Source: Antedon mediterranea (lineage: Eukaryota; Echinodermata; Crinoidea; Comatulida; Antedonidae). Taken from it: a stretch of DNA of 64,000 nt. How positions within the stretch are numbered: position 1 is the stretch's first letter; every line of letters begins with the position of its first letter. The stretch covers positions 3,497,001 through 3,561,000 of the forward strand of contig NC_092670.1 of assembly GCF_964355755.1 (NCBI RefSeq), read 5' to 3'. Below the pieces are notes generated by a model. It saw only the letters and a list, made by a program, of their open reading frames with translations. It searched no databases and was not told where the DNA came from. The translations under genes were made by a program, and so were the position numbers. Of this stretch, positions 35,392 to 47,500 are shown piece by piece.

Positions 35392-35752
35392 GGAAGAGTT
35401 AGAAGGAAACAAGGGTACTAGGCCATCTCTATACTTGTAAGTAAGAGAGTTAGAAGGCAACAAGGGTACTAGGCCATCTCTATACTTGTAAGTAAGAGAG
35501 TTAGAAGGCAACAAGGGTACTAGGCCATCTCTCTACTTGTAAGTAAGAGAGTTAGAAGGCAACAAGGGTACTAGGCCATCTCTATACTTGTAAGTAAGAG
35601 AGTTAGAAGGCAACAAGGGTACTAGGCCATCTCTATACTTGTAAGTAAGAGAGTTAAAAGGCAACAAGGGTACTAGGCCATCTCTATACTTGTAAGTAAG
35701 AGAGTTAGAAGGCAACAAGGGTACTAGGCCATCTCTATACTTGTAAGTAAGA
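35392..35752 (+). repeat. 51-bp tandem repeat, seven copies
   Basis: Units start at 35401, 35452, 35503, 35554, 35605, 35656 and 35707, for example AGAAGGCAACAAGGGTACTA, GGCCATCTCTATACTTGTAA, GTAAGAGAGTT. Very homogeneous, so recent. The minus strand reads as a 17-residue repeat only because 51 is a multiple of three. Confidence 0.96.
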
Positions 35753-35894
35753 AGAAAATAAAACAGTTGATGATGCAATAATGAAGATACTAGTTATTTA
35801 ATGAAAGGCCTACCTCCAACAGACTACTCTCTACAGTGGTCTTAAGCTGTATTGAAAGCAACAATTAAGAGATACAAATACAAGATAGCACAAA

Positions 35895-36310
35895 CTTTAC
35901 TTTCTGAATTTTACTTAAGATATAGTGAACATTTTGCTTAAGATATATGGTGAAAAGTTTGCTTAAGATAGATTGAAATTACACTTCAGGTAGATTTAAA
36001 TTTTACTTAAGATGGAGTGAAAAGTTTGCTTAAAATAGATTGAAAATATACTTCAGATGGAGTGAAATTAAACTTCAGATAGTGAAATTTTACTTAAGAT
36101 AGAGTAAAATTTGACTTACGATAGTGAAATTTGACTTAAGATGGAGTGAAATTATACTTCAGACAAAGTGAAATTTTACTTAGGATAGAGTAAAATTTTA
36201 CTTAAGATAGTGAAATTATACTTAAGATGGAGTGAAATCATACTTCAGATAGAGTGAAATTTTACTTACGATAGAGTGAAATTTTATTTAAGATAGTGAA
36301 ATTGTACTTA
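35895..36310 (+). repeat. Degenerate ACTTAAGATAGAGTGAAATT repeat
   Basis: About twenty short units (18-24 bp) built on TTACTTAAGATAGAGTGAAA with many substitutions; an old, decayed array. Confidence 0.85.
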
Positions 36311-36479
36311 ATATTTCTCTTAGCTAAAGTAATTTGATTCAATTTATATGTTCAAATGTAGTTCTTAATTGTTTTTATTTATTTAAATACAGTAGTAATA
36401 TCAACCATGAAAAGCGACCTTTGCAGATCTCCCTCGAGGTCTTAAATAACAGGGGTACAAAGAAAAGGGTGGGTTTTAC

Positions 36480-36625
36480 CAAATTAAGATGGTAGCATGT
36501 CATATGGTACCAAACTAGGGTGGTAAGCTACAGTACATACCAATCATGTTACCAAACTATGATGATAGTATGCCATTAAGATGGTAGCATGATAAACATG
36601 TTACTAAAATAGTGGGGTAAGCTAG
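36480..36625 (+). repeat. Short degenerate repeat with ACCAAACTA and GATGGTA words
   Basis: Four or five units of the type TTACCAAACTA...GATGGTAGCATG. Weakly conserved. Confidence 0.6.
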
Positions 36626-36894
36626 CAATTACTACACAGAGTTCACATTGAATTATAGGGACACTAAGGAAAGGGTTTGGTTTACTACAAATGGCCACAT
36701 TTGAATTGTATAATATTAATTAATAATAATACAGGATAAAAAAGATGCAGGCAACTACATAAGAAATTAGATTTTTTTCCCTACTCTTTACAATTAATTA
36801 ACCACAACTTTATGGTTAAACATATTCAAATACTTCTTGCAATTCACAATTTGAAGATGTTTGGAACACAAACTATTGATATTAGGATGGTGTT

Positions 36895-37165
36895 GAAAAA
36901 AACAAACATGGCCTTGATGGGCCTGACACCAAGGCTGATCTCAATGCCTTAATGAGTCCGATGCCAGGGCTGGTCGCAAGGCCTTGATGGGCCTGACGCC
37001 AGGGGCTGATTGCAAGGCCTTGATGAGTCCGATGCCAGGGCTGGTCGCACGGCCTTGATGATACCGATGCCAGGGCTGGTCGCAAGGCCTTAATGGGCCG
37101 GACATCAAAGCTGATCTTAAAAGCTTGATGGGCCGGACACCAGAGCTGGTCTGGAGGCTTTGATT
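36895..37165 (+). repeat. About 36-bp GC-rich minisatellite
   Basis: About seven units of the type CCTTGATGGGCCTGACGCCA, GGGCTGGTCGCAAGG, with ATGAGTCCGATGCC alternates. GC-rich against an AT-rich background. Confidence 0.92.
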
Positions 37166-38584
37166 ATCTTATACTGCTATCTATGGCAGTACTTAAACAA
37201 CATTTAATTCCCTGTCTTATTTTACTTAAAACACACTTCAAAATGTATCATTTATACATCTTTAAATTAGTTTACTTACATTATATATATATTAAATCTG
37301 GCAGCACCAGCTTATTTAAATATGTACAATTAAAGTTATGACTATTTATAAGATGTCTTAATATTTAATACTGTGTAAAGCATTTTGAGGTCATGGATTT
37401 TGATATGCATTATTCTTGTCTTAAATATTTATGAGCTTCATTAATATTCATATTATATTATCAATATTAATGAGCTTATTTAAATAATGCATATTGTTAA
37501 CTTATTTTACTGTTGGCACCAACAACATGTGTATTCACCTAATTTTCATATTCAAATTTTAAAATGAATATTCATTCTCCAAAATAACATGTATCTCCAT
37601 ATGCTAATTAGTTTGATGAATATTTGAATATTCAGCAGTATGTCTGGTTAAGATAGCACTTCATTGAGATTCAATGATTCCTTAGAGTACTGAAACATAC
37701 AGAACTGAGTGATCCACAGCCAAGAGGTTATGCTAATTATGTTAATTAGTCTTCTGAATATTCAAACAGTAATTTTGACCATGCCATGCACATTACCGGA
37801 CGATGCAGATCCTGTACGGTTGATCCGTTTTGCAGAACTGAAAACAGACGGAAATGAAACAGATGTTACTAATGACAGCATGCGAACAAAATGCAATGAG
37901 TATAAATGGCGACAGCTTAATTTGCATAAGGTGTCAGAAATTAACCTGCCTAAAGTTAAAAAAGAGATTAACTAAATTGAAAAGATGAAAATAGGGAATC
38001 TAAAATTAGTTTTCTGTTAGATAGTTTTTGTTTCTTTTTTTAAATATGTATTATATTATTAAACATTTTGTTAAGCATAAACAAATAATTGAACATTAAT
38101 GTGTTAGATCATGCACGTGACAGAGTATTAGTTATATCATAAAATCTGACAATGTCCGTGGCAGTCTTGGACTGAGTAGTAAAGCCTAACGACTAAGTAA
38201 GTGTAAAAGAGCTTTTTTTAGACTGGGTAGTGATGTATGGGTTCTTAGAGACAACTGAATATTCAATTGTATATATTTGCCACTATTTACCAATATAAAA
38301 TAATTATGCTATATATATATATCATGTTAGTAAATTAAATTTACATAATTTAGTTTAAAAAAATAATATTTCACACACAAAAATACGTATAAACTCTCAA
38401 CAATGATTAGACAGTAACTAGACAGTGATTTCGAATCAGGATAACACCGTACAGATTCGGATGATTTCAGTACATATAAACCTTAACTCTACATGAATTT
38501 GTTTTCCTATAATAATTTAAAAAGATATCACTTAATTACTTTTGAAAAACACAAAAAGATTAAAAGCCTAAGAAAGTGGGTTGG
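37166..38584. other. Gene-free stretch; NDEL1 3' flank
   Basis: Very AT-rich with many ATATTCA/TGAATATT words at 37400-37640. A plus-strand open frame of about 65 codons ends at 37975 (ending KVKKEIN) and is not recognisable. The minus-strand 3' UTR of NDEL1 should lie at the right end. Confidence 0.4.
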
Positions 38585-41500
38585 CTACCTTGGAGAATCA
38601 ACAGGACTGGTTGCTTTACGAGGCTGATCTTTGACAAAGTTTCTACAAGATGCAAGCTTGTTTTCCAAGGCCTAGAAGAACATTAGAGAATACAAAAAAA
38701 CATTTACAAAATTGTATACAATATGATACTACATGCATGATATGTGAAAACAGTTGAATGAGAGGAGAAAAGATTAAAAGTTGAGTTTAGAGTTGAACAT
38801 CAGATGATAATGAATGATTCTTTGCAACAGCCATACAGTATTAAAGTGTAAACAATTCTTTTCATTAAATCAATTACGAGAGATTAGATGGAAAATACCA
38901 AGAAGAATGACTACCTGTAATTAGATTGACTGACCTCTAGAGGGCCAGGTCTGTCTAATGACAGGGTCATATATGTGACTCAGTTGGTGTGTGCCTTCGT
39001 CTCAGTTGATGGTGTTTTGAACATTTACAATCATGCATACAGTATATCTTATTGTTATGTTACCTTTGTTTTTATTTCATTTATTTCCAAAAATTGCATA
39101 AAATAATCACTTTAATCAATCAATCAAAACTTACTCCAACTTTTCGCAGTAGATCACCAACAATATTTAAAGCGGATATTCGTGCTGTAGGTGTTAGTGG
39201 CGTTCCACCTGGAGATACTAACGGACCACGGATACTTTCCAGCGGATTTCCTGCTATATTTCCTAAAATACGGATCAAAAACGAAAATATTTAATCAAAA
39301 ATTATCCCATTACTTCTTACTATTGATACTATGGCCACTGACAACAAACATAAAACAGAAGCTGCTTTGTGGTTTGTCTGTCTGTCTGGCAGCATCAATG
39401 GAAATGCTCTGACTAAAGCTCTGTCAACACTCTCAAACCTTATGTGACAACAAAATAGACAATGGACATGATGATGTCATATCACTAACATATTGGACAA
39501 TATTACTTAAGTACCATCTTTGTGCACATCACACTTTTTTTGACAAACTAGTTTGATAGTGTAGACAGAGCTTTAGAGAAGGTTTAACATATTGCTATAA
39601 TATGAAGGTAAAATATTAATTTCTTATTTTTAGGTGAAAGAACTGGACACCTTTACTGAATTATACAGTACAATGATCAAGATCAACAGTACTGTAGGTC
39701 TGCAGTGGGCCCATCAACAATTTAGGGTTCTGCTAAAAAGCACCAGTGAAGACCTCACAAATATCTAAGAACACTGTCACTGGTTCTTACCTGGAGGATC
39801 CTTCATGGCGGACTCAAGAGCTTGCTGTGCCTCGTGCAAGAGTTTGTTATCAGGTTGACTTCCTTCCACCATGTCAACTTGCATCTTTTCCTCTTTTACT
39901 CTGTTATTGTCGGGTGGCAGCTCAACAAGGCTGTCAATTTTCGGCCTTATTGGGATGTTTTCAGTCGTGGCTAGCTCTGAACGTAAATCTGTGAAATTTA
40001 TTGAATAAAATGAATGAATAATATGGAAATTGAACCTTCCTCATGTCTGATGATAATGGTCAAGCGGTGCCCCTGCCTTAACTGCTCGGCCATTTGACTA
40101 ACAATGCCTTATTATTATTAATAATGATCTACTGACCTCTAGCCTCATCTTTCAGCCGTTGCACTGTGATTTGTAAGCTTTCCTTTTCATCTAATTCACT
40201 CTCTAGAAATGCATTTCTTTCTATTGCCTGTAAAATAAAAATCATAAAATAATTAATTTATTTATCCAGGTAAGCAAGGCATGAAAAAAGCTTACAAATT
40301 AACAACATTTATGATTGTTTATAAATATTTCCTTCATGTTGCCATATACACTAGATCACTTGCTGGATTTCCAATCTACTGCTCTACAAAAAACTAAACT
40401 TAGATCCGAGATTGAGTAGCGCCACCACACTGACTATCTACTTTACAATGTAGTAGATCAAAGTGAAATGTCATCATAAATACTTACATGATTAAGTCTT
40501 GCTTCAAAATCTTCTAGTGAAACTACAGTGGTTCTAAAAGAAAAAAAATGTTGAAGTTTAGCAATAAAACAATACCACAATGCAATGCGATTGCAACTAC
40601 ATTCCTTTCCTGATTTATTAAAGATTGGTTCACACATGGATGCAATGCAAAGAAATGTGTGTGCATCCTTGTACTCTGTTCCAGTGGGAACCCACCTTAA
40701 GTGGTCTATTCCATCAGGTTGACGTGCTAATCTAAAGCTCTGTCTACTCTATCAAACTTTATGTGACAAACAAATGCGATGTGCCCATATATGGACATGA
40801 TGTCATATCACTACCATATTTGGGCAAAATAGTATGATAGTGTAGACAGAGCTTTAGTGTAGTATACAGCTCTGTTCTTGTGATATTATATACTAACTGT
40901 TAGAAGTCTTTGATTATAAAAGTTAAGATAAATTTAGTATACAGTAGTGCACTGACAGTTTACTTAGGGTCATTGAAATTTGAAAATTGATTTTTTAGAT
41001 ATTGACTTAGGGTTTTATGTCGACAAAGAAATAAATGATCTTGCCTAATTAACTCAGTTAATTAATCCAAAGTCTGAAATATAAGACTTCAATTAACGAT
41101 GTCAATGTCAGTCACGCAGAAAGAGCAGAAGTATTATTGAAATCACATTGTTGTCTTATGAGGCATAAAATTACACTGTATCTATATATTATTAAATTAT
41201 GAGACTTATTAAATATTAAATTAATTAAGTAGACATTTTTCATGTATAGTGCATGAATTATGAAGAAAATAGGAACATTTTGATGTTGGATATTAACAAG
41301 AACTTCATGAAAATAAATTAGAGAGAGGACACTGCATACAGTATACAGCTAGGGGACTTCTCATAGGCTAATGTAAACTATTAAATAACCCATGGGGGCT
41401 TTGTGGGAGACCTTTTGGACAGCCTGCAGTATATGGTATTGGTAAGTACTTAGCCTGGCTAATAATAACAAATTAAAGCTTAAAATTCTGAATTTGAAAA

Positions 41501-44500
41501 AGTGGTACATTTTTTAAATTTACAATTTGAATATTTCTGGTAGAAATTATATTTAAGATGTTAATAACTGCAATAAGATAAATTTTAATTTAACATTAAG
41601 GATAATTCTTAATATTTCAGACTAGAGGAAATAAACAGTTTACAATGTATTATTATAACCAGACAGTGCGATTTATAGATTGTGTTGACCTCTAGGTTAA
41701 GTATGGTAAAGTATTTAACCATTGTAAAGGTGTGATGATAAGGATATTAACTGTCTGTGAATTTCTTCTTTATAAACTATTATGGTGATGAACTTCTAGG
41801 TATTTACTCTACTGTACCTACTATATTAATATATGGAATTTTTATTCTGAAATAAAGTGATCAATCAATACAGAAATAATAAAGGAATAATAATAATAAG
41901 GAAGGAAAATAAAATAAAATGAATAAAAATCAATATAATTATATTTTGCTTTTAATACATTTCTCAGTAATTTAGTAATTATGAAACATGAAACTGATAC
42001 TCAGTTTGTGAACAGAAACTAAATACTGAACAACAACAGCACTTTACAATCAAATGTATTGATTTGACGACCGCAATATAATATTTCATAAAAATGTATG
42101 ATTCGGTTCAATGAAGTTTGAATATGCAGATGGAATTAGTCAAATAAATTGATGTGTAATTTCTTGATAATGATATTTAGTAAAATGCTTTTACAAAAAT
42201 ACAATACATTTATTTTTGTTTTTTAATTTAGCAGCAATAATAAAAATTACGATTTATTTGTTTTGCTTAATGTTTTGATGATAATATTTGTATACCAATT
42301 TTAGAATGTTAATGTGGTGTACATTTTCAACCAGATAATACTACAGGTATAAATCATGGTCTTTTTTAGAAGGGCTGTGTTCACCAAAGCAAAGCCCTGG
42401 TACAGTAAAGACAATAATTAACATACAGTAGTTTAAGTTGTGTTTGCATGGGAAGGGTCAACGAGTTTGTCAATATGGCTGTACTTTCATTGCATACCGT
42501 GTAATTCATTACGTAGCCAATACCACAAGATGCGTAAATAGACTTAACAAGGAATTAATAAGTCGGTTATTTGCAAAGCACGTATCATTGATTAATAAAG
42601 TAAATTTACATTCCATAGCTCAATGACGTGCAGTATCCCGTTAGCTAATTAAACGGCTTGTGAATTTTTAAACTGAAAAATGAATTCATACAGTAATCAC
42701 ATAAGTGGAATTTGATGGTTTGGTTATGAAGAAAGGGTGGTTTAAATCGGATGCCATGAATTGGTATCACAACAAAAATTATTTCACAATTCAAAGCACC
42801 ACCTAAGTATACAAATTGCATAAAGACAGTTTCAAAATAAAAATAAAAGATGGCCGAAACAAAAATTAGTTTAACGTCTCTATCCACATGACTCAAATTT
42901 GCTATTTTTTAATGGTAATTTAAAAAAAAAAATCAAAGAATAATTTTTATTTTATATCAATCGCAGATCGCAGTCGTCAAGCATTCTGAATGTATCATTG
43001 CACCAAAATAGCTATAGTTAAAACTCCTTTTCATGAAGAAATAAAAAAATAAGAAGCAGTGAAATGAAAATAAAAGATTTATTACAGGACCTAAGGTCAA
43101 TTTTAGCACAGGCTTGTGCATTACAGAATAGTGCAGTAAACCAGGCAACACATGGTCTAACAACAACAGACCCTGGATACAATTGCACTATTATGATGCG
43201 ACAGCCTATTGTTCTTATTGGTGACTCATACATCATATGGCATCTACACAACTATACAAATTAATTACTTACTGAAGCAAGCTGGAGTATACGGATTCCA
43301 CAACACACAAAAAATTGAAACAATTACATAAACTAAAAAAGTGGTGTTGGTAGTCTATAGGTGTTAGCTTACCTGGATAAACCAACATTGACCTACAACT
43401 CGAATATATACAAATTTATGAAACACCCAAACAGATAATGGTACAGTACATTCCCTGCATTGGCATATTCTCTCCGAGAAGAGAGCTACAACTCGAATAT
43501 ATACAATTTTCTGAAACATCCCTATCAGATAATGGTACATTCCATAAACATTCCCCTTGTGGTAGCATCCCAACACATAACCATCATCAAAACAAAAAAT
43601 TGAATTGGTCCATGCCTAGTGACATCACAATAGGTTAACCATGGGTTAACTAACCTTAAAAAACAGATTAAATTAAGAATAAAACACTAAACTTATTTTA
43701 TAATAATTGATTAACATGATGTCTCTGCTGACCTTTCCATTTATCCTAAACGAAATGGAATTAAAGAACAAAAGGTGAATACTACTGTCAGGTCATGTAA
43801 TGTATTTAATCGAAAAGCGGATTGCATTTAAGTACACTTGTATATGAATGGATTAAGGTCATAAGATCAAAAGGCAATATTTTTGTTTTGCAGTAAAAAT
43901 TGAATATCATTGATAATAATGATAGAACCTGCTGAGTAAGGTCATAATTAGCGTAAAAGAAACACAATAATTGTGTAATCTGTTAAGTAGGCACAACACA
44001 CACAAACCAAAAGTGGTGTTGGTACAGTAGTCTAATGAGTGCCATTTACTGTACCTGGATTAAACAACCTTCCCTCCTCCCCGTGCGACAAATGTCTTGG
44101 GAATGGTAACTGAGGTTTGCATTGTGAGACTAGAGCACGCTTCACAGACTATACCACCAATTTTCTCTCCTCACAAGGGAAAAGGGTCTATGTCAGTTTA
44201 TCCGGGTATGTAGGCACGATATAAACTTTATAATTCTAATATCTATCTATATTACAATTGCTTTTTTCAATTATTTATTGTTCTTTAACAATAGAGTTTC
44301 AAGTTTCTGCAGGTATTAAATGCTGAGTCAACTTATAAATAACTGAATAATAATTCAAAGAAAGATGGTTTCAGTCTTTTGTTTTTAAGATTGTTCAAGA
44401 AATTTGGACATTTGAACGATGATCTCAGGGGAAATACTACGACTGAGATAAAGGAAGCGTTGAATTGATTATTTTTGCAGATATTTCTTGTACGTCACAC

Positions 44501-47500
44501 TGATGATGAGCTTTGGTAGATGCCTACCACATTTCCTGTTAATATCGTACTATCATTATTGGTCTATGCTTCCTCAAAAAACATAAATTAATTATGTATT
44601 AAAAACATGTACTGTACAAGGACTGTAGTTGGTACAAAGTCTTTCTTACAATGAATGCAAGATATTTGGAACGTTGTACACTTGAGATCTGTCTAAAAAA
44701 TAACTTAAAAGAAAGAATAACATGTGAAAGTCTTTCAACCCTGGCCCCACCCACTTTTGGAAACGCCCATGTCTCTACTGTATGTATACAAACTTATAGT
44801 TATACAGTATTTTCTACAGTATCTATTCTAACTAGCCCTCCCATTCCAAAAAAAATTCTCTCCAAAATAATCATCAAATTTTAATGTTCTTATTTTTTAT
44901 TTATTTAATTTCAATCCATTGTACACTGTATTATTGTCGAAGTGTGAGAAAACAAAAAACAAACAAAATATAAACCGCACCTTTTTGCTCGCTCAAGATC
45001 ATCATTTGACTGTTCTAATTCACGTATATATTTTTGTAGTTCATCTTTGATGGCTGTGATCTGCGCTAATGTATCTTCTAACTCATTAATTTGTTTTAAA
45101 AAACCTCTTTGTGATACCTCAAGTCTTTCCTAAAATAAAGAAGATAAATAAACAATTACTGTATAGTGTACAATATTATGCAAAACAAAGCGGGAAATTA
45201 AAGTGTTGGTACAGAAGCACGATTCTCGGTACAGTACTGTATCTATTTCCAAAGTATCATAGGAATATTTAATAATTACAACATCACATGTGTTTCATAT
45301 GTATTTAGTTGTAACATAACCTAACCTTACATGATACAGGCACAACATGTGATATGAATGATGCTGCACAGTATTAATTTACCAAATATATGATTCGGAA
45401 TTAGTTAATTACATTATGTAGAGATCTAGCACTGGGATGCTACTAAAAACAGGATGTTTTTATGGTTGCCACCACTTTTCATAAACAATGTGACAGTCTA
45501 CCTTTAATGATTCTACTTCCATCTGCTGTCTTTGGTTGCTGGACGTAAGATCTTTGATTTTAGCCTCTGCGTGCTCCAACTGAGTCTCAAGTTCAGCCTC
45601 TAATTCTCGACTACTTATCTGATATTCTTCAAAATCTTCTTTCGTTTCTTCAAGACTGCAAAGATATATAAAAGTAAAACAGTATTTATAAAGTATTTTT
45701 CAAAATGAACTTGTTATCGAAACTCTGGTGAAAGGAATAGACACATATATGGTACCAAGACAAAGGTAGTGTCTGGTATAAAACATGTGGGTAGTACTGT
45801 AGTACTAGTACTGTACTGCTGCACAATTCAAACTACAGCAGGTACTAACTTTACGTCCAAGAGACTGACTTCAATGTTCAAGTCTAAAAATCTTCTGACA
45901 TTACAGTATTCCTTTATTCGTCATAACTGAGGAAGTCCTACCGGGTAGTAAACAAAACTAACAAATAACAGTTAGCTTAGTAGTAAGGTATAGTTTTAAA
46001 ATAAATATTTTAAAATCTTTATGAAGCCTCCAACATTGTAGAGAGTTGAAATCAGAAGAAACTAGAAAGTATGGCTGACAATATAAACCAAAGATACTGT
46101 ATTTGCAACTAATGTCTAGAGCATAATTACAGTGACACAGAAAGATAAAAGAGAATCCTAACAATAGAATATTATTAGGAGTCGAGAAAGAATCATCAAT
46201 AGAATCGATTAAAAAAACGAGACAAGACGTAACAATGGCAACTAGGAATCTTGGTAGAACCGAAATAAATGACAAACTAAGTCGGCTGCAGGTAGAATCA
46301 CAATTCTAATCGGAAATAAAATATTCAGGAATAATGAATATATTATTAGATAATATAATATGCAACTGCGAAATTGCAGGCATGAATCAATATACTGTGA
46401 AGAGTTTATTTTCACGTCCTGAAATGTTAAAGTACTGTATGGTAATATGTTGAGGCCTTTAATTTTGGCAAAGTACTGTAATACAGTACTCTACCTGTAC
46501 TTGTACAGTGTGATGGTTATTACCATAATATTATTATTGATATCATAAGCATAATGCAATCACTTATTATGTAGAAATGAATTAATGTGTGACTGTACAG
46601 AGTGTATACAGTATGTAAAGTAGGATTTCAAGTCGCTTTTAGACAAAACAAAACAGCATACGACAAGCGCATATTACTGTGCAATACTGTAGGTGAACTT
46701 CAACATTAACATTACAAATTTGATGAAATTAACTAATTTATATAGTAACATTTACTTCTTAGTCTTAAAACTATAATTAAAAATATAACTACTTCAACCA
46801 GTATGTCTCCATCTACAGTACTATAAAGCTAAATACGCTAACAGTACAGTAGTTATATTTAATATACTCGAACAGTACAATTTTAATAAAATAAACTAAT
46901 TGTTATTGCTGTACTGCTAAAAATACAGTCAAACTGTATTAAAAATAACCTACTGTTACACAATTGAAAATAGTTAAATTAGACACAGACAAATTAATTA
47001 CAACTGGGACGACGATTACACATGCAAACAAAAAATGAATAACTGACCTACGAGAAATCTAAGATCAAAATTAGATGACTGTAAACTAATCAATGAGATA
47101 ACATCGACGTCTTACGGCAGCTACCAAACATCGCGTTCTAAAGCATCAAATTTTCCTTAAAGAGCAATTTCGTAGCGTGATATTTTATCGGTGAATATTA
47201 GCCAGTGTTGAGTATTAGAATATGTAAGCAATGCTGTCATGTTTTTATGCGAATGTGTGAAAGAATGAAAAGAGCGAAATAATTGATGGCTGGTAACAGA
47301 CTCTACAGCCGTCGGCAACCACTTAATGTCATCATGCATACAATTTCTAACGAGCCAACAAATATTCTGCATAATTTGACCTAATTCCATATTCTTGTTT
47401 TTATTGATTGGTAAATAATATGATTTTTTGTAGAAATTGTATGTTTTTTTGACATGATGTCATACAGTACTTGCAATAATTGTATCCATCAGTATCTCAA

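Noticed and set aside
35269..35778. Two minus-strand frames with a 17-residue repeat
   Set aside because: By-product of the 51-bp array; not joined to any gene.
37709..37975. 88-codon plus-strand frame ending KVKKEIN
   Set aside because: Composition is protein-like in its second half but there is no recognisable motif and no convincing acceptor; kept only as a note.
40021..40105. Functional tRNA(Leu) gene
   Set aside because: The A and B boxes are good but acceptor and anticodon stems do not pair convincingly, so a SINE head or pseudogene is more likely.
47157..47390. 77-codon minus-strand frame within NDEL1 intron 1
   Set aside because: Starts with Met and has normal composition, but nothing in it matches the family and no splice sites join it in frame.
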